DNA from: Bromus sterilis
Taxonomy: Eukaryota; Streptophyta; Magnoliopsida; Poales; Poaceae
NCBI GenBank assembly: GCA_950022295.1
Contig: OX465597.1
Span: forward strand, 259,285,016 to 259,349,015
Reading direction: 5' to 3'
Length of the DNA: 64,000 bases
The notes beneath the pieces are model-generated. The model was not told where the DNA came from. It saw only the letters and a program-made list of their open reading frames with translations, and searched no databases. This document shows, in pieces, positions 33,795 through 44,797 of this stretch (positions within the stretch are counted from its first letter, which is position 1; each line of letters begins with the position of its first letter). The position numbers and the translations under genes were made by a program.

Positions 33795-34428
33795 GACTGC
33801 CTGTAGGAATTCACCCAACCACTACCTGGTCGAAGTTGAGTCTAGACTTTGAAAAACTATTTTGCTAACTTAATATTTGGCTTACGGGCCCACATCGATG
33901 TCACTACGTGTGATATCTATGGTATTAGGATCCTTTTCTTCGTACCTATGCTCTGGGAATCTGCTCTCTTATCCTTGCTGGTAAGTTTTACAAACTCTGA
34001 CATTAGGATCACGTTCTCTTGATTCCACCCGGCGTTCTGGTGCTTCCCCCATTGATTGAGTCGTGTCGCAGGAGTCATACCCAAGGTCCCGGACCGCGGA
34101 TCCCATTCTCATTCTGGGCAGGCCGCGCGTCCTCTGGCATTAACTCCTGTGGCCAACAGTTTTCTTGCGGCGTGATTGACATAGTGGAATCTATGTCGCG
34201 TCGTGTAATCCTTACCGCGGTCTGCGCGCCTCCTACTGAGTCCTTTTTCCTTAATTTCTATGACGTTACGCTGTCCGATTTTGACCGACTGTGTGCAGAG
34301 ATCTGTATGTCTATATGACTACTATTGTGTATCTACTGCACTTCTCATTTATTGCTCATACTACATCATGTATGACTTCTTATCCTTGCAAACGCTTTGT
34401 CTGAACTAACCCCTGCTGTTCAGGCAGG
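33795..34428 (+). other. G2 leader, shared with Z
   Basis: This untranslated leader lies between the primer site and gag. The first ~220 bp align closely with Z at 55077-54870 (minus strand). It includes GACTGCCTGTAGGAA and TATGCTCTGGGA. A TTCAG precedes the gag start. There is no counterpart of the G1 extra ORF. Confidence 0.75.
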
Positions 34429-35862
34429 ATGGCTGACGATCCCCCACCTCCACCTTATATGGCCACAGTACTGCAACAGTTTGATCTGAACCGTCAGTTT
34501 ATGGCCGGAGTAATGACCGAGCTTTCAACTCAGAATTCCCCAATAACACTGCAGGAGTTCGTGCGCCTCAGTCTGTCCACCTTCCGCAGCTCCGCCAATC
34601 CTATGGATGCCGATGATTGGCTCCGTGATATTGCTTTTCAGATGGAGTCAGCTGACGTTGCCCCTGCCAGTTACCTCACCTTTGCGACGTATCATCTAAG
34701 GGTTCCAGCTACTCAGTGGTGGGAAAGCCACCGGCTTGCGTTGCCAGATAGAACTGTAACCACTTGGCAAAAATTCCAGTTAGCCTTTCGTGCATGGCAC
34801 CTTCCTCAAGGTCTGATGGACCAGAAGAAGGAGGAGTTCCGCAAACTCCGTCAGGACCAGACGAATGTTGATGAATATCATAGGAAATTCCTTGAGTTGT
34901 CCCGCTATGCTGCGATAGACGTCGCCACCGACGCTCGCAAACAAGAGAAATTCCGAGAAGGACTGCGTCCTGATATAGAGCTCGCACTTGTCCTTCACGA
35001 TTGTGCGGACTTGGCGACCCTTGTCAGCAAGGCTTTTCAAGTTGAAACTGCTTTGACTAAGCACTACGAGTCTCTCAAGCGTGCTCGAGATGCTGGCCCA
35101 TCTTCGGGTCGGCCCGTTCAGAAACTTCGAGTCTGTCTCCCGCACAATGTTTTTCACCGGTCTGCTCCAACGCCAAGGACGTCTTATGCCGCACCTCGTC
35201 TGCCTCCGCCTCCGAGACAGCTAACGATTCCGACTGAACAACCCAATATTATGGCTCCGCCCCAGAACGATGACTTATGTCGCCAGTGTGGACAGCCAGG
35301 TCATCGCGCACCTTGTCCTCCTGTTAGCAGAAAGAGAAGCTGTAGAAGTCGTCATTCCAGTAACCGCAACACCAAACAGTGCACTATGAGTTGTGCTCAG
35401 GTCACTCATGTCAAGATGGAAGAAGCTCGCGAGTCCCCAAAAATAGTGATGGGCACTTTACCCGTCAATTCAACGCCAGCTTCTGTTCTTTTTGATTCCG
35501 GGGCATCGCATTCCTTTATGTCCCAATCGTTTTCTCAGTTGCATGGTATAGCTACGAAACCCTTGGCCACTCCTTTAGCGGTAAATGTTGTTGGATCTCA
35601 GAGCCGTGCCACCATGATGAGCCCCGATACCACCATTGCAATCGTGGGTCTGTTGTTCCCTGCTCCTCTTATTGTCCTGAAGTCGTCCAACATTGATGTC
35701 ATACTCGGTATGGATTGGTTGGCGGCACATGATGCCCGTATCCACTGTGCCACTAAGACAGTTCAACTCACGCACCCTTCTGGCCAAAATATTCTGTACT
35801 CGGCCCGAACAACTCAGCATGCCGAAGGCCAGATATATGCCATGAATGCTTTGAATACCTAA
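34429..35862 (+). CDS. gag: G2 gag-protease
   Basis: The ATG at 34429 opens 477 codons. The gag core spans about residues 58-205 (DADDWLRDIAFQM to LVSKAFQVE). The zinc knuckle at residue 284 reads CRQCGQPGHRAPC. It has three residues instead of four between His and the last Cys, so it is one residue short. The protease motif DSGAS is at residue 356 and ILGMDWL near 424. The frame stops at TAA 35860-35862, just before the RT region. In G1 the same junction is open, so the stop most likely is a mutation that uncouples pol. A family-specific gag/pol stop is less likely but possible. Confidence 0.88.
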   Translation: MADDPPPPPYMATVLQQFDLNRQFMAGVMTELSTQNSPITLQEFVRLSLSTFRSSANPMDADDWLRDIAFQMESADVAPASYLTFATYHLRVPATQWWESHRLALPDRTVTTWQKFQLAFRAWHLPQGLMDQKKEEFRKLRQDQTNVDEYHRKFLELSRYAAIDVATDARKQEKFREGLRPDIELALVLHDCADLATLVSKAFQVETALTKHYESLKRARDAGPSSGRPVQKLRVCLPHNVFHRSAPTPRTSYAAPRLPPPPRQLTIPTEQPNIMAPPQNDDLCRQCGQPGHRAPCPPVSRKRSCRSRHSSNRNTKQCTMSCAQVTHVKMEEARESPKIVMGTLPVNSTPASVLFDSGASHSFMSQSFSQLHGIATKPLATPLAVNVVGSQSRATMMSPDTTIAIVGLLFPAPLIVLKSSNIDVILGMDWLAAHDARIHCATKTVQLTHPSGQNILYSARTTQHAEGQIYAMNALNT

Positions 35863-38799
35863 CCTCTTGAAGGGATCGAGAATGTTCCAGTTGTTCGCGA
35901 TTTTCTCGACGTCTTTCCAGAAAAACTGCCGGGAATACCCCTGATCAGAGATGTCGAATTCGTCATCGACTTGAAGCCTGGCACCGTCCCTATTGCTAAG
36001 CGCCCTTATAAGATGCCGCCTCACCACCTCCTTGAACTGAAGAAGGAGATCGACATGGCACTCCACAAAGGCTTCATCCGTCCAAGTTCCTCTGCTTGGG
36101 GAGCACCTTCGCTCTTTGTCAAGAAGAGTGATGGAATGAACCGTTTGGTCCAAGATTACCGACCTATCAACCAGGCAGCAATACAGAACAAGTATCCGCT
36201 CCCTCGGATCAATGATCTATATGATCAACTTGCTGGATCTACGGTGTTCTCGAAACTCGACTTGAGGTTGGGTTACCATCAGATCCGGGTCCGCCAAGAG
36301 GACATCCCGAAGACCGCCTTCATTACTCGTTATGGTTCTTACGAGTACACCTTCATGTCCTTTGGCCTGACCAATGCCCCAGCCACCTTCTCTCGGTTGA
36401 TGAACTATATATTCATGGAATACCTCGACAAGTTCGTCGTGGTTTATCTGGATGATATCTTGGTATACTCCAAGAATGAAGAAGAACATGCTGAACACCT
36501 TCGCCTTATACTGGAAAAGCTTCGAGAACACAAACTCTATGCTAAGTATTCCAAGTGTGAATTCTGGCTTCCCGAAGTAACTTACCTTGGTCATGTGATC
36601 TCCAAGGATGGCGTTGCCGTCACCCCAGAACGTATCCAGGCTATTCTTGACTGGACTCCTCCCAAGACCGTCAAGCAAGTCAGAAGTTTCCTCGGCCTCG
36701 CTAGTTATTGCCGCCGTTTCGTCGAGAACTTCTCCAAGATTGCCAAGCCTCTGACTAGTCTGCTTCACAAAGGCGTCAAGTTTGAGTGGACAGATAAATG
36801 TCAAGAAAGTTTTCAAGCTCTCAAGGACAAACTCACTTCTCCCCGAGTGCTTGCTCCGCCTGATACTCAGAAGGACTTCGTGATATATTGTGACGCGTCT
36901 CGTCAAGGATTAGGCTGTGTCCTAATGCAAGAGCGCCGCCTCATTGCTTATGGCTCTCGTCAGTTGCGATCTCACGAAGATAATTATCCAACGCATGATC
37001 TCGAATTGGCAGCAGTAATTTATGCATTGAAGCTGTGGCGACATTACCTCGTTGGTAATCGTTGCGAGATCTACACTGACCACCAAAGCCTGAAGTACTT
37101 GTTTACTCAGCCCGACCTGAATCTCCGCCAAAAAAGATGGCTCGAGACAATAGCCGATTTTAACATGGATATTCATTACACCCCTGGCAAAGCTAATGTG
37201 ATGGCTGATGCCCTGAGCCGTAAAGCTTACTGTAGTGAACTTGAGGTGCAACTAGAACAACCACCTCTGTATGAAGAGTTTCAAAAGTTGAACCTCAAGA
37301 TTGTTCCTCAAGGTTATGTAAATAACCTGGTTATCGAACCGGATCTCGTCAAATCCGTCAAGGGTATACAGTTTTATGATGATTTCGTACACAAGATTAA
37401 GCGCGATATCGCAAATGGAAGACCCTCACCCTTTACTATTAATAGCGAAGGTCCGGTGTTCTACCAGAACCGTTTAGTGGTTACTCACAGCAAGGGCAGG
37501 AATGAGAACCTGGATATGACCCCAAAGGTCATGAAAGCGGCTCACGATACCCCGTTGTCCATTCATCCTGGAAGCACCAAGATGTACCAAGACATTCGTC
37601 CGCAGTTCTGGTGGCCCAATATGAAGCAAGACATTGCCCGGTATGTCTCTGAATGTGACATTTGCCGTCGCGTCAAGGCAGAACATCAAAGACCCGCCGG
37701 AACTCTACAACCACTCTCTATTCCTGAATGGAAATGGGACAAGATCGAAATGGACTTCGTCACTGGTTTTCCCCGATCACAGAAGGGTCATGATGCTATC
37801 TTTGTCGTCATCGACCGATTCTCCAAGGTTGCCCACTTTCTGCCAGTCAAGGAGACGATCTCTGCTAGTCATTTAGCAGACTTGTATGTTTCCAGAATTG
37901 TGTCCCTCCATGGTATTCCGTTGGAGATCAGTTCTGACCGTGGCAGCATTTTCACCTCAAGATTCTGGGATAGTTTCCAAGAAGCTATGGGAACTCACCT
38001 AAATTTCAGCACCGCTTATCACCCCCAGTCGCAAGGAAAGGTCGAACGAGTCAACCAAGTGCTTGAAGATATGCTTCGAGCTTGTGTCATCTCATTCGGT
38101 AAGAAATGGGAGGAATCTCTTCCGTTTGCTGAATTCTCGTACAACAATAGCTACCAAGCTAGTCTGAAGATGGCACCCTTTGAAGTTCTCTATGGGCGTA
38201 AGTATCGAACCCCTCTGAATTGGTCAGAAACTGGGGAACGAACTCTCATTGGTCCGGAAATTATTCAGCATGCTGAAGATCAGGTTCATGTTATCCGTGA
38301 ACATCTTAAGGCCGCTCAGTCTCGTCAGAAGAGCAACTATGATCACAAGCACAAGGAAATGGTCTATCAACCTGGCGAATATGCTTACCTTCGTGACACT
38401 CCCATGAGGGGCACTCATCGTTTCGGGATCAAAGGCAAGTTAGCTCCTCGCTACATTGGCCCATTCCGTATCCTTTCCAGGAGTGGACCAGTGGCATACC
38501 GATTGGAATTGCCGTCGAACCTCTCCCAAGTCCACGATGTCTTTCACGTGTCGCAACTCCGTCGCTGCTACAAAGACCCTATTCGTGAAGTGGAACATGA
38601 TATGATTGAGCTGCAACAGGACTTGACTTATCAAGAACATCCGAGCCGCATTCTTGATCAGTCTGAACGTCGAACCCGCAACAAGACGGTCAAGTTCCTC
38701 AAGGTCCAGTGGTCGTATCATTCTGAAGATGAAGCCACTTGGGAACGCGAAGACCGCCTTCGCGATGAATACCCCGATCTTTTTCCCGCTACCACTTAA
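35863..38799 (+). CDS. pol: G2 pol: RT, RNase H, integrase, chromodomain
   Basis: This is the same frame as gag, beginning straight after the TAA. The first ATG is 35971, inside the pre-RT region, so expression would need readthrough or internal initiation. RT has SKLDLRLGYHQIR and YLDD at 36445-36456. RNase H has YCDASRQGLG and YPTHDLELAAV. Integrase has an H2C2 finger (about 37545-37670), MDFVTGFP, SSDRGSIFTSRFW and HPQSQGKVERVNQ. The chromodomain-like end includes FLKVQWSYH and WEREDRL. All catalytic residues I can check are present and no other stop interrupts about 980 codons. It is the best-preserved pol here and a plausible source of enzymes for Z. Confidence 0.9.
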   Translation, partial: PLEGIENVPVVRDFLDVFPEKLPGIPLIRDVEFVIDLKPGTVPIAKRPYKMPPHHLLELKKEIDMALHKGFIRPSSSAWGAPSLFVKKSDGMNRLVQDYRPINQAAIQNKYPLPRINDLYDQLAGSTVFSKLDLRLGYHQIRVRQEDIPKTAFITRYGSYEYTFMSFGLTNAPATFSRLMNYIFMEYLDKFVVVYLDDILVYSKNEEEHAEHLRLILEKLREHKLYAKYSKCEFWLPEVTYLGHVISKDGVAVTPERIQAILDWTPPKTVKQVRSFLGLASYCRRFVENFSKIAKPLTSLLHKGVKFEWTDKCQESFQALKDKLTSPRVLAPPDTQKDFVIYCDASRQGLGCVLMQERRLIAYGSRQLRSHEDNYPTHDLELAAVIYALKLWRHYLVGNRCEIYTDHQSLKYLFTQPDLNLRQKRWLETIADFNMDIHYTPGKANVMADALSRKAYCSELEVQLEQPPLYEEFQKLNLKIVPQGYVNNLVIEPDLVKSVKGIQFYDDFVHKIKRDIANGRPSPFTINSEGPVFYQNRLVVTHSKGRNENLDMTPKVMKAAHDTPLSIHPGSTKMYQDIRPQFWWPNMKQDIARYVSECDICRRVKAEHQRPAGTLQPLSIPEWKWDKIEMDFVTGFPRSQKGHDAIFVVIDRFSKVAHFLPVKETISASHLADLYVSRIVSLHGIPLEISSDRGSIFTSRFWDSFQEAMGTHLNFSTAYHPQSQGKVERVNQVLEDMLRACVISFGKKWEESLPFAEFSYNNSYQASLKMAPFEVLYGRKYRTPLNWSETGERTLIGPEIIQHAEDQVHVIREHLKAAQSRQKSNYDHKHKEMVYQPGEYAYLRDTPMRGTHRFGIKGKLAPRYIGPFRILSRSGPVAYRLELPSNLSQVHDVFHVSQLRRCYKDPIREVEHDMIELQQDLTYQEHPSRILDQSERRTRNKTVKFLKVQWSYHSEDEATWEREDRLRDEYPDLFPATT

Positions 38800-38817
38800 A
38801 TTCTCGGGAAGAGAATT
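38799..38817 (+). other. G2 pre-PPT hairpin
   Basis: AATTCTC-GGGAA-GAGAATT is a 7 bp stem with a 5 nt loop. It starts at the last base of the pol stop and ends 18 nt before the LTR. Two stem pairs differ from G1 on both strands of the stem. Confidence 0.55.
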
Positions 38818-38820
38818 CTT

Positions 38821-38835
38821 GTAGTGGGGGAGATT
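38821..38835 (+). other. G2 polypurine tract
   Basis: GTAGTGGGGGAGATT lies immediately before the 3' LTR. Confidence 0.8.
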
Positions 38836-41800
38836 TGTAACGCCCTCAGATCTTGTAACAGTAATCACTGTTGTTGGAACAGTAATCCTTTTGCTATAGT
38901 CAAATCACTGTTGCTAATTTCACTTTGATCATCTTTTGCATTCTTCCTTTCAATGACCATGCTGGGTGATATTTCAAAAGCAATGTGATCTTGGACCTTG
39001 TTCATCGTGGATCAAAACAAAGTCCAACCCAATTCTTTTGAAATCAATCAAAGCTCGAAATGCTTTTGGTTAAATATTAAAAACCATGCTGCAGATTAAA
39101 CTTTTCCCAAAAAATTTTGAAACTACTTTTAATAATTCACAAATATTCAATGGTCCATGTTGGTATAGTTGTGGTGATTTATCGAACTACCAAATAATTC
39201 AAATAACTAAAACCGTAGCTTGCATTGTCCATTTTAATCATTTAATAATTAAAAGAAATATCTAATAAATTTATTTTGCTACAAAAACTGTTGTGGCACT
39301 GATATGCAATGCAGTTTTAATTTAGAGGCAACTAACTCATTTTATAAAAATTCCTAAGCTACTAAAACAATTAATAAAAAAATTTAAACATAAAAAAAAG
39401 AGCTATGTAACGCCCGGGGCGGAACCCCCCCCCCACTGGGCCGGCCATCCCACCCCCCACCTAACCTTGCCCCCTGTACAAGGCCCCGAGCCCCCGGGGT
39501 CAACCCCGTCGCCCCGATCCGATCTCAACACCCCCCTCGTTCCTCTCTGCGCCCCCCGCTCCTCGAGACGCCGCCGGCCTCCCCGGCCTCCTCCGCCCCC
39601 AGGCTCCGGCCGCCTCCGCGCCGGCTCCCTCTTGCGCCGCCCTCCGCCTCCCCGGGGTCGCCTCGCAGAGGCCCTTGACGACGCGGTGCCCCTACTGCCC
39701 CGAGCTCAGCTCCTCGCCCTCTACAGCCCAGCCGCCCCAACTCCGGCGAACTCCGGCTGCCGCGACCTCTCCCCTTTCCCCACAGTGAGCCGCCGCGCCC
39801 GTTCCTCCCCTCCCCCGCTCGGCTCGCCGCCGTTTTGGCCACCTGCACGAGCCGTGGCCGCCATGGCCGGACCCGTGCTCACCGCACCCAGCCAGACGCC
39901 GCTCGCGCGCGCGTGCCCCCACACGGCTGCGCCGCCACCGGCCAGGGAGGCTGCTGGCCTCCCACGCTCCCGTCGTGCCCCCCCTAGCCGGAGTGCCTCC
40001 CACCCGTGGCAGCCGTGCCTCTGGTTGCCGGCGTGGGCACGCCATGTACTAGCCCCGACTAACCCCCTGTTAGCACTAACCCACTCCTAACCCACTGACA
40101 TATGGGTCCCACCTCACTTAAGCACCTGTTTAAAATATAACTAAACTGTTAGCTGTGTAGTATCTATGACATGTGGAGCCCACTCCCTGATAATTAAATG
40201 TTAGATTAAAATAAACCTTGTTAGCCTCCAAGTCTATGACAGTGGGGCCCCACTGGTCAGTTGACCAGTCAACCTTATAGATGGGTCCCCTCTGTCAGCT
40301 TTGACCCAGTCAAAGATTCCTTTTGGATAATGTCTGTTTAATTGATTAAATTAAATCCAGAAAATCTATTAAATTGATTTAAACTTCAAAAATCAATATC
40401 TTTTAAACCGTAAGTCTGATTCAAAAACTTTATACATAAAAATTGATCAGAAAAACATAAAGAATACGGATACGCTATCCGTTGGTCTACCACCCCCCTA
40501 ACATACCGAACATCGAACCGTCCCCCTCCGGTAGCACTGTCCGATAATTAGTCGGTATCGTAAAACTCTCCGGATGAATTTATTCTGAACACGAAAGTTG
40601 TTCGTATTGGATCAACTAGAACGGTTACACCATCCACACGTTTTCCGGATGTCCACGACACCTCCGGCATGAACCCTTCCCCCTCCGGACACCCGGTCCG
40701 GTAATCACCCGGAGCCGACGGTTCATCCACAGATGAATTCCCGCTCCGTGCTATGTGTATCATAGAACGTTAGAGTATCGTTAACATTTCATATGTCATG
40801 TCTTGTATTTGTATTGCTATTATTGCTGTGTATTTATTGTTTCCCCCCTCTCTTATTTTTCGGTAGTCTCGACGTCCGCTGCTGATGCCCCTGTGATCGA
40901 CTACTTCGTCGACGACCGTACCTCTACCGTCGAGCTTACAGGCAAGCAGAGCCATTTTCCTTCCCCAGATATCGCCTATCTTTCCGTACTTTCTTGCACT
41001 AGACATATGCTGCTGCTGCTACGTTATAATCCTACTCAATTGCATAGCCTCTTTTTGTCTCCCATTGATGTACTTTCTGTTATCCCATGCTGCCTCTTAT
41101 ATATATTATATTCAGCAGTGAACCCTGCGCCTTGTTAGTCAATAGGATTAGATAGCGGGCCGTGATCACTCTGGGATGATCGCGGATACGATCCGTTACA
41201 ACTGCTACAGGTACGGTTCAGAGCAGACACCGACTCAGCCCCCCTACGTCGGATCTGCAAAGCCACCTCAAGTGTGAGCGATCGGGGAGAAATCCCCGTA
41301 CTCCACTCGTGGTCGACTCTGTATATCCGTCTTAGGGTTCTGAACCACGGTTGTCCTTACAGGTAAGGAGTCGGGTGACCCAACGGTGCCCGCGCAGGTT
41401 ATCTTAGCGGAATGACAAGTCAGGTGTATTCCACCGGTGTGCGGCGGGCCTGGTACTGTTAGTGGCCGAAGGATTTCCTGTTGTACGAAAGTCGAGCTTT
41501 TCAGAGCAAACGCGAGACAAGGTAAGGAGACGGTTCACCTTGTTGGTAACCGCACGAGTTGGTGGGACGACAGGGCAGGCACCGACGTTACTGGTGGTCC
41601 TGGCTGCTGTCGTTGTCCGCGACTCATTCAATAAGGGGCAACGATAACGGTTGTCTCGACAGAAAATTAATAAAATGCTTAACGGGTTCGGCGGATGACT
41701 TGAGTAGCCTTTTGGCTTGTACGCACTACCTATACATGGGATTACGCGTTTGGGCGCCTCCGCAATGTAGCCTCGTTCGAAAGCTCTGAAAGACGTCCAG

Positions 41801-42875
41801 TTCAGCATTGCGGTCCGGACGGATCGCGCTGCGGCATTGGAATTCACCCTCCTCGCAACGACCCGCAGAGCGAGGGGTGATAGGCCCATGTCCCCCTTGC
41901 ACTTAGGGCTGTTGACCGGCGGGGACCTCTCTGATGAGCCGTAGGATGGACTGCGTTGTGTCGGATAGCCTCGGTGGGGCATTCCCTAACAAGGTGTACG
42001 CCACCCTGGAGATCCGAGTGTGTAGTGTCACACTAGTGCACCCCTGCAGGGAGTTTAATCTATTCGAATAGCTGTGTCCACGGTAACAGGACGCTTCATG
42101 CTGAAGCCAGATCCTATCACTACAAACTACTACTATTAAACTGTTGGTTCCGGGTTTTCTTCCTCGCGGGGATGACGAGGAGGGGAACTCGGAGGCATTG
42201 TTAATTATGATTACAACTTATTATTATACAATGCTGCAGCAACTTCTGCTGCATTGTTACATTCATTACTGTTATGTTAAACTGTTGGCTGATTCTTACC
42301 TCATGCTGCAAAACTCGTCGGAAGATGCTAGTCTTCGATAGGCCTAGCTTCTTACCCTTATTCTGATTTCTACCTTGTAGTCCACTATATACAACCTCCC
42401 TTTTCCATTTGATACATGCATAAATGCTTAGTAGCGGACGTAAGACTCGCGGGTATGCTAGATACTCACCCTTGCTTTATTTGCCCTTTTCGCTTTTCCT
42501 GATCGGCCGCCGCAGTCGACGTTGGAGTCCAGGAGCAGAAGATCCCCGGAGCCCTCTACGACGTCGAGTTCCCGTTGACCAGGAGTAATTCGGTGCAACC
42601 CAGGTAGGAGGCCTCGCCTTTTCGATCTGTACCTCTGATGTTATTTGTGCTAGCCTTCTTAAGGCAAAACTTGACTAACTATGTCTGTACTCAGATATTA
42701 TGATTGTATGACTTATGTATTCGGGTCCGTGTGACCCCCCCTTCATTGTAATATATTTGGTTTATCCTTTTGTGTTTAGTGTTGTGCTGTGATATCCTCA
42801 CCGTGGCACCTTGATCTCGATCATGTACCCTGCGTGTATGATTACTGTACATGATCGTAAATCGAGGGCGTCACA
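38836..42875 (+). repeat. G2 3' LTR
   Basis: This is the partner of 29768-33778 with the same landmarks: GC-rich block, W-box pairs at 40255-40315, GAAA hairpin at 41283-41298 and palindrome at 42060-42071. It ends GGGCGTCACA. Confidence 0.93.
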
Positions 42876-44797
42876 GTTGCGCACCCAGAATTGTCTCTTA
42901 TAGAAACCATTCTTTGGAGGGGCACCAATGTATTCGGCCGAAACCTTTCCTTTATGGTTCTTGATAAGCTTGTAGTTAGAGTCAAGTGATTCATCAACAA
43001 TAGCTTTATAAATTTTGCAGTTATAACCCGAAAGATTAGCAATATCTATGGGATTATCCTTTGCTAGGACCCATAAATTTTTTGGGTACTCTCAGGTTCC
43101 CAGTAAGTGCCATGAGGGTTTAGCTTCCTTTCAAAGCCAACACCTTCATTCCTAGGATTCCTGTGAAGTAGTGCCTTCTTCAGGATATCACAAAGGTGCT
43201 GGTGTCCCTGGACACTTTTGAACAAACCTGTTTCAAACAAATCTTTCAACCTGAGGAGTTCCTCGGTAACAGCAGAGTTTTCCTCATTTGAGGAATTAGT
43301 ATCATCAATAATAGGAGCTTTGCCTTTGGAATCAGTTTTGCTTCGTTCCAGACAAGTTAAGCAAGGTGAATCAGTTTCATGATTTGCTTCAGAACCTTGT
43401 TGAGCCATGAGAGAGAGATTGATGTTTTCCAACTCTTCATGAGCCTCTTTCAGTTTTTCGAGATCCATTGTCCTCTGAAGAAATTCATAGGTAAGCTTAT
43501 CATAATCAACTGAAAGAAGATCATGCTGAGAGGATAGTTATTCAAACTTCTCCTTCAGAGCAGCATGCTCAATAGTTAAAGTTTAACATTTCTCTATCTC
43601 ATCGATCAACAGAGTTTCTGATTTCTTAATGTTTTTTCTTAGCGAGTCAAGTTCATCTTGTTGGATTGAAGCAATTTTAGAAATTTTAGCGTAGCTTATC
43701 TTAGAATCACTGTCATATGAAGAACAATCAGAAGTATCATAGGTAACTTTGGATGAAGATACCTTTGCTTTGGCCATGAAGAAGTACGCAGGAGTTTCAT
43801 CTTCACTGCTGTGGTTGGTGAAGAATGAGTTCAAAGCACCGGCTGAAGAAAATGCCAATCCAGCAACACCATCAGAATCGGATCCAGATGGATATCTAGA
43901 GCCTGATTCAGCTTCGGATCCAGAGGCTTCTTCCTCAGAGTTCATCTCCTTTCCCAGATAGGCCTTGGCACGATGAGAATTGCTTCAACGAGAAGAATGT
44001 GTCTTCGAAGAAGAACTCTCATGCTTCTTGTGATAGTTCTTTTTCTTTTGATCCTCTGAATCTTTCTTCTTTTCTCTTCTTGAACCGGAATCATGTCTCT
44101 TGGACTCATAGCTTCTGGAAGATTTGTGGGACTTGCTTGAAGAATCTTTGAGTGAATGCTTTGATTTATTTTCAGTTTCCCATAGTGGACAATCATCAAT
44201 ATAGTGGCCTGGTTTCTTGCACTTGTAGCAGCAGTTGTCCTTCGATGGAGAGATTCTTGAGGATGAACAGTGAGATGAGTAATTTGAGTTCCTTGACGAG
44301 TAGTTCTTCGTCGGTGAAAAAAAAACCTTTTCTCTAGAAGCGGTTGTATCTTCTCATGATCAAAGCCAAATCCTTCCCAATGCTTGCAGGATCATCTGAT
44401 TCAACACCGAAAGGAGAACTAACTCCAGGTGAGGAGTGATGTGAAGCGTTTGCTTTTAGAGCATGAGATCTTCTTCGAGAGCCGTTTATGTCACGTTTTC
44501 ATCTTCTTCCATTTCAAAAGTAGTGAGTCTCTCAAGAATATCAGCGGCGACAAGATTTCTGAAATCAGTTCTTTCCTTGATCATCAGCACAATGTGATCA
44601 AAAGAATCATCCAATGAGCGAAGCAAAGTTCTTACAACCGATTGAGGAGTGATGTCATCAACACCGAGAGAAATCAGCTCATTCGCGAGAGCAGTGAGTC
44701 TGCTGTAAATGGAGTTGACTTTCTCGCCCTCATTTCTCTTGAATCGATAGAATTTCCTTTAGAGAGTGTCAATTCTGGCATCTTTATAAGTGGATAC
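42876..44797 (-). pseudogene. gag: Copia copy 2 gag, C-terminal half
   Basis: Downward from 44797 the minus strand encodes the rest of a UBN2-type gag. A CCHC knuckle, C-X2-C-X4-H-X4-C (CYKCKKPGHYIDDC), is at 44230-44189. A Ser/Asp/Glu-rich stretch (43945-43700) and a coiled-coil tail (about 43660-43200, with KLKEAHEELENINLSL) follow. Stops near 43582 and elsewhere break the frame. At 42876 it is cut by G2 and resumes at 29767. At 44797 it is cut by Y. Confidence 0.82.
44793..44797. repeat. Target-site duplication of Y
   Basis: GATAC adjoins the Y LTR. The same five bases adjoin the Y-type LTR fragment at 12066-12070 in the other copia copy. Confidence 0.7.

Larger units (their letters stand above)
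29768..42875 (+). mobile_element. G2: full-length Tekay-like chromovirus
   Basis: This 13.1 kb element has 5' LTR 29768-33778, primer site at 33782, gag-protease, pol with chromodomain, polypurine tract and 3' LTR 38836-42875. Flanking bases CTTGC (29763-29767) and GTTGC (42876-42880) match at four of five positions. Removing the element restores continuity of the copia reading frame in register. The LTRs look very similar over long stretches by eye, so it is fairly young. Confidence 0.93.
21471..44797 (-). mobile_element. Copia copy 2 interior (SIRE/Maximus-like), interrupted by G2
   Basis: From high to low coordinates the minus strand reads gag C-terminal half with zinc knuckle (44797-42876), the G2 insertion (42875-29768), protease-integrase-RT-RNase H (29767-26136), a spacer with a promoter-like block, a third ORF (25109-21640) and the shared LTR. 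Integrase before RT makes it Ty1/copia. A long gag with a coiled-coil tail and a third ORF after pol fits the SIRE (Maximus) lineage. The gag N-terminus lies beyond Y, outside the window. Confidence 0.85.

Noticed and set aside
35860..35862. G2 TAA as programmed readthrough
   Set aside because: The equivalent place in G1 is open and no readthrough context is obvious, so mutation is the simpler reading; listed for checking.
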